Below are positions 10,301 through 22,300 of a stretch of 23,605 bases of DNA, one piece after another. Under the pieces are notes generated by a model, which was given only the letters and a program-made list of their open reading frames with translations, was not told where the DNA came from and did no database searches. The DNA is from Phoronis ovalis (Eukaryota > Phoronida > Phoronidae): contig JAOXYB010074499.1 of NCBI GenBank assembly GCA_028565635.1, forward strand, positions 1 to 23,605, given 5' to 3'. The first letter of the stretch is position 1. The number at the start of each line of letters is the position of its first letter. Position numbers and translations under genes: made by a program.

Positions 10301-13300
10301 AAAGGGGTAATGAGCTAACAAATTACATTTTGGCTTCTAAGTACTATTTAATTATTAATCACAGTTTGCATTGAAATGCAAATTGCTGTGATGTCATACA
10401 TTGTACTTTCTATTGTCATTTATATTGTGGCATCATATTTATGCAATAGACTTTTTGCGTGCACATGGTGGAATGACTGTGGTGTGATCTCCATATGAAC
10501 CCAAATGATTCAGCATTGTAGTTTTGACAATGAAACCATTAGGAATGCTTGCGGAGACCTGCATCATTATTCATTCTCAAAAGGCACATTCTTTAACATT
10601 TGGGTTCACACAGCAATCAAGACAGTGACTCTACCTAATGCATGCAAATACAGTTTATTAGAAGGATAAAGTAACTTAAGTTAGGTGTGGCTGTTAGCTT
10701 ACTGAATACTATGAATTAGTTGCTGTTGTGCTTCTAAGAATGTGATGCCACAAACCAATTGAATGACTAAAGTGTATATGTGATGTGAAAACAGAGTTGC
10801 ATATTTAGACAATTTGTAGCATTAAGACCTAGTTACTTTCATATAGTGAAATAATCTATAGTTACCACATAATTCAACACATCAAATTTTTTTTTCTTTT
10901 TTTTTCCATATGATTGACCTGTTTACTAATTGTGCAGCTCTTTATTATTATAAAATATTTTTCTTTAAAACCTTGTTAAACACTGTGGCACATGCTTTTT
11001 TTATTCAGTTATTATCAATATTAACTGATGGTCTATGATTATTCCCGGCACACTGATATTTTCTTCTAAAAAAAAGATGTTTAACTTCAATAATATCATG
11101 ATCATAATTCAATGTTTTACCTGTTTTGATGCACTTTTAATTGTATTCTATATTTCTGCTTTATTTTCCAGCTTGCAGTTAACCACTCTAACTTCTTACA
11201 CACTTCTTTCCACGTGAGATTTTTTTCTGTGTACTGCCTATTAAAAAAATATTCATTGGGTATCTTTTATTTGTGCCCCCACATTAAAGCACAATGGTAT
11301 GTGAACCTCTGATATAGATGTAATTTTCATTTTCATTCAATAACACAGATCATGTTTATTAATAGTCATCCCACTTAATTGGTCCAGAAATGTAGTTGGT
11401 TCTGAGATTCACAAGTCAAAGGTCAAGATCCCAGTGAGTTATCAATTAGCCAGTTTGGATTTTATGTCAAGAAAGGATATTTTCTGCCTTACTAATGAAC
11501 ACATTGTTAACAATCCATTTTCCACTACCCTGCAGCTATAAATGTTCATTGTCCTCTCTTTTATCATAAGTGTTACTTTCCTATATTAAAATCCATTTTT
11601 GTAACCACATACTACTTTTCTTTTCATTTTATAACCTTCAGTATCATTTATTTTAATTTTGGTCTAATTCTAAGGTCAGATCTTTTAGTATTCATAAAAT
11701 ATGTTTATCAATAAATTGTCTCATTATTCATTTGATACCTGTATAACGGGTAATTATTCAATCAATTAATTTGATCACGATTACTGTCATTTTCAACATT
11801 TAACACATAGTTCGAATTCCCCTAAAACTTCATGTGCCAGCAGTGTTTATTTTATTTGTGTAACTGATAATAATTATTTTTTTAAGTTTTGTTTTATTTC
11901 AATCAAGACATGCATACAGTTAAATAATTTTATTTTTAGTAAAATCAATGTGTTTTACCTAGTATTCACATTTAATATATTTCTAGAGGCACAGTAAGGT
12001 TAATTTTAGTGTTACCACAGTTAATCCTAATTTGCAGAAGACACCTAAACTGGCAGAATCTATTATGTCATCTGATGATCCGGTTGGTATAAGTTAGCAA
12101 GAGTAGTACAGTTACAGTTCCCTTTCTCACTAATTTATCATTTTTGCAGTGCTAATTTGGTTGAATTCATTATTAAAAAAAAAATTAATTACTAGGCATT
12201 GACAAAAGCATAGAAATGGAAAGGTTACCATGTTGCTAGTTGACTCTGGGCTGACGCTTGTGAATAATGAAAAATATTATGTTTGTCTCAGCCCTTAATT
12301 GGGAGACCTGCAAAACTGGTTTAACTACCCTTTAACAGAAAATATCCACTTACAGTTTAAAAAAGCATTTATCCTTCACAGGCATGATTTTTTTTACAAA
12401 AATGTGCTTCATTTACATGCAGAAGATCCCAGGAGAATTACTTATCATTAAAAAAATTGCCCCTATTAGACACTTCGTGTAAACAATAATATCCTGTTTG
12501 TCAATTTTGCCCAGTGTGCACATAAGCGCATATTACCTGTGTGTCTTACTTACCCTAATTTTTAAAAAAAAGATAAACTCTTTTCCTACCATGTTGTGTA
12601 AGTGTAAATTACCCATTATCGTGGGTTAACTGGACATTTTGGTCAGTCTAAATTTCCCACATTATGTGCAGTTAGCTGTTTATCATTTCAATACATAGTA
12701 GCATGGTAATCTGCAGCAAACATTCTCTATGATTTCAAATATGCCATTTTATTACATGGTATCCCAAAGTTCCAATAAGCATCATGTATCCTAGCTCTAT
12801 GGTTCTTATATAGTGTTAAGCAGTTATAAAAGTGTCTCTCAGTCTGTAAAAACTTGTTAAAGCTGAAATATTGTTATTTGCTATAATATAAATATTTATG
12901 GGACTGCATGCAGTTGCATATTGCCACTTTTATTTTACCATGTAATGTTTGACAATTTTAGTAAATAATTATCAAAATTTAAAAATATATAATCATTCTT
13001 AATAACTATAAAAATGGTCTTTTATCTGCAGTTCTCCAGAACAGAGTCCGTTCTTGTAAGTCATAATGTTGTTCTCTGCCCAACCTTTGTACTCATTGTT
13101 AAATGTGAGCCAATAAAGTAGTTGGTGTTGCCATTTTTTTTTCATGGATCCGATTGTTGTAATTTGACTGTTAAAACTTAGTATTTTAATAATCATCCAA
13201 ATTAATTACATAAAATTAACCATTCAACAATCAAAACCCAAAAAAATGCTGGTATGTATGACTTCGTCGTTTTTATTTTTTTCCAAAACTTGTGGAGTTT

Positions 13301-16300
13301 CTGGTGCACATTTATAAATAGAAGTGTATGGTATTTCCTGTCAATGTTTCTTAACCAGTATTTTTGCACCTCCCTATTGGTAACATTTTGTCCAAACCAG
13401 TCGTTTTTGGTGTAAATAATGGAAACATTATTTGGCTGTGTATAGAGTTTGCATACTTTGGATATCATTCAACCCTTGGAAAAAGCAATTCATTATTTTT
13501 TTGTGCAATACTCTGTAGTAATTTTCAAAAAGATATTCTTAAAAAAGTATGACCATATTTCCTGAGGCAGTTTTACTACTTCTTTTCCTGCAACTGAAGT
13601 CTGGGTGTTAAATGTAATATAATTTTGTTAATAAATTCAACAACTGAAATTAGAATGACCTCTATTTTGTCTAATTTTATATAGAATGCTCACAATCAGA
13701 AGGTAGCAACAGGTGTTTGTATTGTGTCTCTATTCTTATTTTTGTTGAAAGTTATGTTTAAATTTGCATGTTAACACGAATTAAACATTTTGATGGATTT
13801 CTGTGTTGTTGACTAATAGTCATTGTGGCACTTTTGGAAAGAAAAGCACTTGGTGTTAATTAGTTTGTTGTATTATGCAACATCATTTTCATTTTAATTA
13901 TGTACCACAAGACATAGATTGTTTACACGTACGTACTTTAATGTGGGGATGCAAAGTCATTGTAAGTTGTAAGATATACAGCAAATATGGCTTAATTATT
14001 GAAATATATAGGCATGAATTGTATTGCAGTTTGGTGTTAATTAATTTTGGTTGTATTGTACAACATCGTTCTCATTTTAATCAGATATATACCACCAACA
14101 AAAGATTGCTTACACATAGTTTAATGTGCGGGGTATGCAAATCCATTGTCAGTGGTAAAATATATACAAAATGTGGCTTAATATTAAAATTAAAAAAAAG
14201 GTGTTGTGCCATTCTTGTTTTAAAGTTTTCAATCATGTCACTCTTCGATATTGCTTAGAGACTTTTATTAATAAGTACTTTGTCTCTTTTGGTACCTTCT
14301 TATGCTTGCTCACGAGTTTATAATTCCAGATATCATTGCAAATCTATTAATACATTTCGTATGGTGTCACATGTCTTTCTTGTGCTTACCTGTAATCTGA
14401 AAATCAGGCCTGCAAACTCATAAATTTGATGGAATGAGTTTTATTAGTATAGGTAATAAATAACACCATTTACGTCAAATAAATGTTGATTTTTCCATGC
14501 CATGTGTTTCAGCAATCAGCTGTATTAAAGCAGTCTGATCAAGCATCTGATGCAGACGTGCCTCCTGCTCCAGTTAATGTAGAGGGGCAACAATATGTGG
14601 AGCATAAATCATACATTATGCTAGAAATAGGCCTCGATAGACCATTAGTGCCAAAGAGACAACCAGAAGAGGTGGCTAAGCGGTAAGAGATTTTTTTTTT
14701 AATTTAAAAAGTATAACCTTTCAAAGGATAACTTTGAAACAAGCAGCACATATGTAAAATATATAGAGTCAACAGCCTGAAATTTGTAAACTGAAGTAAT
14801 CATATGTGTGGTTGTATGTGAAGTCTTTCAGAGAAGCTTTTTTAAACCTTTGTTTACTTTCCATTTGTTGTTGGAGTCATTTTCTTTTCTTTCAACTCTT
14901 CTTTTACTCGGCAAGCTTTTTCCAAATTATAAATTGCTATTTTTTGTATGTTTCAGGGTGGCAGAATATATACCACCACGTCCACTCTTTCCCAAAAGAA
15001 CCAATGGAGCTCAGAAATCTGTAGAGGAATACCACAGCCAGATTGGTAGTGTAGCTAACCTTATTTTAGAGGAGTTCCGTGACTTATACAGTGACGAATT
15101 TACTCAAGGAGAAATGCCTACTACACCGGATGCAATAGAAGAAAGGTAAAATTAAGTCAGATCGATGTTCTTGTGCATGCTGTAAGGTATAAATGTACAT
15201 TCATGTAATTCAAAGGAGGCTGATTACATGGCAACAAGACACTCATTTACTGTTCAATTGCTTTCATTTAGTTTTGATTTGTTGCAATAAAAGAAAGTTA
15301 TTTTACTAAATACAGTTTTTTTTTCTGTAGGAGACAAAAGCTTGTGTATGAGCTGAATGCTTCGGGAAAATACTTTGCATTTAAAGAACAGCTCAAACAC
15401 TCTGTGGTCAAAATCGTACGTGAAAAATATCTTAAAACATCAAATTTTGATAGCAAGGAAGAATTACAGGTACAGTATGCCATTGCTTGTAATGTTCTAT
15501 TACATATAATATGGTGACGATGATGGTGCTGACCTGTATTGGTAATTTATTTTGAATAAATAGATTAAAATGTAACTATTTATCTGAACATCCTAGGAAA
15601 ATCATTAATTTATTTTGTCTGTATCTTTATTAGTAGTTTTTCAAAAACAGGTTACAGTTACGGAAAATATGAGATTGAACTAATTAGCACAAAAAGTTTT
15701 AAAATATTTTCTCCAGTAGGTTTAGAGACGAGATGATTGTTTGCAAAGGATTCAGTTTGACTTGGTGACATAAATAATTCATGATTATTTTTGTAAATAT
15801 ATTGATAGATGTGTTCTCTATGTTGATAAAATTAAGAAATGTTCTGCAGTGTGCATATGAACACCAAGTTTTTACTATAAAGTGATCAGAGTTTTGTGAT
15901 GTTGTAGCAATTTATAAGTGAGTTATATGTTTACCTGGTGGATCAAATGCATGTGGGTCTGAGTAATGTTTTATCACTGGAGGACAAGACACCCATTCCA
16001 GAACCTCTCACAAATGCTGCACAGCTCAAACATTTTGCTAGAGAAGCTGAAGTCAATGAAAACTTTGAACTTGCTGCTAAGTATTACCAGGAGGTATGTA
16101 TACATTTTTTTCCTCTAATTTACATGTGCAGCTACCAGAAGCCAGTGTTTTATTTTTTGAATTTTGGGTTTTCAAAAAAAAGTTACTATAATGATACTGA
16201 ATTTTTTTTAGATTTGTACTAGATTACACTGACTATTTCATACAATGATTGAATGTTACAAATTTCAGCGTATTGCCCGTAATAAGAACAGTGCTGACAC

Positions 16301-19300
16301 CTGGTTTGATTACGGCACTTTCTGTTTATACATCAATGATGTATCAAAGGCAGAAGAATGCTTCAAAGAATGTATTTCTATAGACCAAAGTCATCTCGAA
16401 GGGTAAGAATTTACGTTTTGTATTATGGCTACAATAAATGTAATACTAATAAATTGTTTTTGAAAATTAGAGCTAATTAAGGGGCCAATTTTTTTCTTAG
16501 GTGGACTTCAGGTGGAATACATTATATTTAACCATCAGTTTACTCCTGTACTATCATATAATTTTTATATATATGATAAACAATCAAAAATGTTTTGTAT
16601 ATTAATAGGTTTTTTGTTTACTTTCTATTTCATTTGTTTCATTTATAGGCTTATACTGTATGGTGTGGTATGTGCCATGGAAGAACGGAATGAAGCAGCA
16701 GAAACATTTTTTGAAGCTGCAACGTGTGTTGCCCCTCAAAGTGCTTTAGCTTGGACAATGCTGGGTAAGGATATGCATAAATAGGCAGCAATGAGAGACA
16801 AAATATTCTAGTTTGTATATCACCATCTTTTCACACTACTGCTGTTAATTTAACAGATAATTTGCATCCATCTGTGCCTATTCATAAAATATTGGATAAG
16901 ATTCAGATTTGCTGTATTACCTGTACCTTACAGAAACATGTGGTATTTCAGTTTTCCAGTTTATGTTTACTTAGTCAATGATAATTTGTGTATTGCTTCA
17001 AATTTCATATTCTGCCTTTGTTTCCCTTCCAGGTTTATTTTATTATGGCATAGACAATGATATTCAATGTGAGATGGCATTCATTGAGGCTTATAAATTA
17101 AATGTAGCTGCTGCAAGAGGGAGTTTACAACCTGTCGACCATGAAAAAACAGATTATGTATCACCAAGTCCAGAGATAAACAATAATAAAGATACACCTA
17201 ACCTAGATGGAAATTCAGCTTTACAGGCAAGTATTACAACTAGTTAATACTAAGTGCTTGAATAAGAAGCAGTAGAAATTTACTATGGCTAGCACTGTAA
17301 GTGCAGAAAGATATATTAATAATATAGACATCTAATTGTTTTTGGTTTATATTGTCTGTTGATGGTTACTACAAAAAAGTTTATAAGGACATAATTGATT
17401 TTAAACAAACATCCAAATTTTTTTTCTAAATATTAAATCATAATCTGAACATAATTATCCAAATGTGTTTTCCATGCCTTTTTGTCTTGTGAATTACAAA
17501 AAATTTATTTCTCGATACCATATATTAATTGGCATTTATTTATAAGAATATCAAAAAAACTCATGTATATGTATGTTTTGTATCTAGGAAACTAAGAGAA
17601 ACAGCAAGGTATACAAAATCTTGTTACCAGTATACCAATGACAGCCATATTATTCATATTTAGTACTTGTTGTTATTTCTGTAAATAAACTTATTCTTAA
17701 AGAAATGTCTAGCGGAACAAATTTGCTTGTCTGGAGTTGAATTTGTGAAAAAAAATACACTACATGTGTTTTTTTTAATTTCAATTTTTTATTTAGAATT
17801 TATCCATAAAAAGTTGAATATCAGTTACATATATGTACTAGAAATGGCTGACATTTGTATCATGAATGTTTTTTTGCAGTAACAGTGCTTCTCACCATTG
17901 CTTATTCTGTATTTTTTATTAGTAGTCTGACCATTTCTACATTCATGTCATTGTTGCAGTTTATAGTTAATCAAAAGCAGTATTTAACTTCACTTCATTT
18001 GCTTACAGCTTTCTGGTGATATTTTTTTGGCTTTACAGCCCTTACAGCTTAGCTTGATGTAGTAGGAACACACATTTTGAAATCATAAAATATGTATTTA
18101 GAGCTTTTCACCTTTTTTTAGTTTATACTGTAAAAATGATCTTGCTTCATAGACAAAACAGTACTTTAAACTGTATTTAATATTGTAATGATTAAATCAT
18201 ATTTCTGTACATTCCATGGAACCATATTTTTGTAACAGCCATCAGATGGATTTATCTTTGCATATACTTCTAAATGTAGTAAAAGGTGTATAGCCGTACA
18301 GACTTGAATTTAAAATAGTATTACGTGTAATAAATAATTTTAGCTACATGTGATCAATATTGTGAACTCTTAACTTTGAAATTGAAATGTTTGTTTGTAT
18401 GAAGGCATTTAAGATATTTTTATGTTCATCTAAAAGGATTTCAGTAGTCATCCCATGTAAAATATATACTTAGCAGTTTTCAATACACAGATCATGTTAA
18501 TATATGCAATTTACTTAATACCATTTTTTCATTTTATTAGTTTCTTGCTAAGCAAACCCCACCAACACCTGCTTCTTCAGACAAGAACACTACTCCCAGT
18601 ACAGTTAAAACACCAGGAAAGTTACAGCCAGAAAAGAAACCATCTTCACACAACAAGAAAGGAGGTAAACCACAATAACTTACTACTAGAGTCTAGTAGA
18701 CAAATATCATCACACTGTTATATCCGTTATTTCATTTTATTAAGGTAATAGAATGGATGTAATTTTTGTTGATTGCTGCTTTAGGTTTCCTGAAAACTAG
18801 TGAAGAAAATCTGCTATGCAGTGGGAGGCTGTTTGTTAGATATTCTGTGTTGTATTTGTTACTTTAACAGAATTGTTGTATTGACTAAAATAATCATTCC
18901 GACTCAACAGAGCACTTGGCAGCTGAAGGTTGTTAGAATATATCGATGTTTACTAAAACAGATAATTTAATGTGATATATTTGATTTTGATGTAGGTATG
19001 GGTGGAAGAACTACAAGTACTGAGAGTGTAAATTCAGCTAAGCAGCGTCCAGGTAGTCGTAATCGTAGTCCTTCTATAATACATCCCCCTGAACCACCTG
19101 CTCCTGAGGTTCATGAAGAACCTCCACCGAGAGAGCCAACACCAATACCAAATCAGAGTGTTTTCATGCATGCTGTGTATTGGTTACTGGAAGTGAAAGC
19201 AATGACGGTATGTCTTAATGAGGTTCATGAAATCCCAGTGAGATAGTGTGCATATGCATATATGTAAGATTAATGGCCTTTGATAGTATGTTATTCAGTT

Positions 19301-22300
19301 AATGCTACATCTCAAATGCATTTTTGTGCTACTTTTCTACATAAAGTTTGTTTAAACTATTTCATATACGTAATACTATGGCATTGTCTAATCCACCATC
19401 ACCCTATTTCATTCTAAACTAAAAATATTGCAGTATAACAATTTTAATTGTTGCATTATCTGCTAATTTTTGTTAACCTGACATGACTTTCATATGCTAT
19501 GTACTCTTTAAGTGAGAAATCTCATGTAGTTAGCATTGTGCAAAGCTAAGACAATACTTTGATAAATGTATTGCAAGTACATAATATATAACTGAAACAT
19601 CTACTTCATTAATGTATAGTATGTACATAATATATAACATCTACTTTATCAATGTATGGAAGTACATAATTATGAATATATAACTCAGAAATCTACTTCT
19701 CATCCATATATGTACAGCATGTACATAATTATATAACTCAAACAAATAATATAACTCAAACAACTACTTCACCAATGTTTAGAATGTACATAATGTAATA
19801 TAACTTTACTGAACATCTACCTCATCAATGCCTTACAGTTAATATCTAAAATTAAAGCAGTACGAATTCTGGAATATGTGACTCTTGGATGGTAATTTTA
19901 CAATATAACACTTTGCAACTATTGAAATTATTTGTGTTGTTAAATGTGTCAAACATATGATACTTGTTTACAGTTTACTGAGAGAGCCCTAGCTCAGGAG
20001 TTATTGTCTTTAACTGGAGGGCCAGGAGCTGAATATCATGTCGCATTGAGCAGACTTCATCTGCAGAAAAAAGATTTGGAAAAAGCAGAAATTAGTCTGA
20101 ATGAAGCTTTAGAGTATGACCACCAGGTATTGTTTTCATTTCATATTTTTATATGTTCGATGCCTGATTTATATATAAGGTCTTAATTCTGCTGTTAACT
20201 ACTGTCTAATGAATCACCGATAGTAAAGAGGGAAACCTGATGATGCCCAAAACTGTGTTCGTGTAAATTTGTATGTTTAATTTTACTAAACGATGCCGTG
20301 AACTCTTATATCCTTGTAAAATTTTCCCAACTCTAAAGTTCTGCTAAAAATTAAAAATATTGGGCATATAATTAAGTTAAAAAAGTAATAGTTAAAAGTT
20401 GTTGTTTGAATAAAGATGACATTAAAGTTCCGCTCCATGGCTAGATATGTACTAGTCACTGGCTGATGTGTTTATAATCATATTAAACATGTCCAGAGAA
20501 CCAATGATCTCTTTGTTTTTTCAGTTCATTAGATAATGTTGTAATTGTAACACAGCTGTTTAGGAATTTTTCATAGTTATTGTTATTTTTGTAGAATTCT
20601 GATGCCTGGTCCCTAATGGGACACTTGAAATACTTACTCGGGGACACTAAAAATGCTAAGCAATGTTACGAACATACTTTGGCTTTAGTAAACGATGCAT
20701 CTGAGACACATTCAATATTCCTCAGGTTGGCATCCATATACCTGCAAGAAGGACAGGTAGGCTGTTTACAAATCCTGCATTAAGTAAATGCTAGTTAGTG
20801 AAAATTTACTTGTACTGTATGCTTAATCTCTGCTTCTTAGACCAATTAAGATATGTAAGAAAAGCCATTTTATATTGGCAGTTTTCATTATATTATGTTA
20901 TAACAGTATGTCAGGTTATTTACTTATGGAGTTTCCAATCTATTTGTGGCTATTAATAACTAGTGAATATATGTTCGATTTACATGAGGCACCTTTAGTA
21001 TGTTACTTGTCAGAACATAACCTTGGGAATAGCTTAAAGTACCACATACAACATGCACTAAAATTAAATCAACAAGCACCAATTATTCATATGAAGTAAA
21101 AAAAATTAAATGATATGATTTGGTTTTAATGGACTAGATAGTTATGTTGTTTTTAATTCCAGTTTGCTGATGCCAAAAATACATTTTTAATGGCATGTAA
21201 AAGAACACCTTCCTGTATTTCATGGCTAGGAGTTGGTATCGCCTGTTACCGAGTGAGTATGATAAAGATACAGTATATTACTTATAATTGTGACATTGCA
21301 TATTTTTGTATAAAGTGTGTCACAAATAAATGTATTCTTAATTTTATATACTTTTTTAAAATGATAGTAACTCGTACAGCAAAGTACATCTCAGTAACAT
21401 TGCCTTTGTATTTAATTTCAATGGTCTATTTGTATCTCATCCCTTACAAATACGTTTTCTACTTCAGCTTGGTGAATTATCCGAGGCCGAGGACGCTTTG
21501 TCAGAAGCCAATATTTTAAACAACACTGATTCTGAAGTATGGGGATACTTAAGTTTAGTTTGTTTGAAAACAGGGCGACAGTTGGAAGCAGAACAGGCAT
21601 ATAAATATGCTCTCAAGGTAATGGACAATTTATAAGAGAAGTTGCAAAAAAATCTTATATATAAAGCATGTTTACTGTGAGAAACTAACCATTTATGAGT
21701 ATGTATGATCCTATCACATTAATTTGTTTTTGAAATGTTTGCTTAAAGGGTGATGGTGAAATGCATTCCTGAGTAATTATTTAATGCCTATTCCATTTTG
21801 CATAGACTGGGCTTCTTTATAATACTACCAAACATGAGTCAATAGCAGCTCATTATTGGCATTAGTCACCTATTAGATGCCTTACATTCACAAATATAGA
21901 CCATTAATATAGACCATTAATATGCATTTTTTCTCCTTCAGTCCCCTTTTTTTGGCTGACTGTGTTCAGTGATCACTTTTATTTAAAAGTGGGTATACTT
22001 TTGCTCAAAATAACAGAAAGAAAGCATGCAAATGCTTTATAATATCAAAAAATGATGGGATTCTTTTATGTAGGGGAAGCTTGAAAAGGGCTGGGTCCAA
22101 CTTGTAGTCTACAATCTCACCATGTAGTCTACAATCAGTTCTAAAAAAATCCTTTCTTTGCCATGCTACCACGAAAAATTAATTGGATGTTAGAAAATAA
22201 TTATCTCAATTTGTGACAGTGGAAACATTTTTTATCAGAATTTTGGGCAAGATACTATGAAAAGATTGTGAATGGGAAACTTAATTATTTACTTATATTC

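Larger units (their letters stand above)
10307..14512 (+). other. CFAP70 intron 10 (longest; may contain two microexons)
   Basis: 4,206 bases between phase-0 borders. It holds the candidate microexons at 12038-12082 and 13032-13055, a 12-bp inverted repeat (10496-10507 with 10597-10608), and a diverged tandem duplication at 13850-14192. Nothing else is recognised in its AT-rich remainder. Confidence 0.8.

Noticed and set aside
11811-11824. GTTCGAATTCCC resembling a tRNA B box
   Set aside because: No A box, cloverleaf arms or acceptor stem could be found at suitable spacing.
13875-14258. Open frame of 127 codons with internal repeats
   Set aside because: It is created by the diverged tandem duplication at 13850-14192. 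No homology, promoter or splice context supports it, and it lies inside CFAP70 intron 10.
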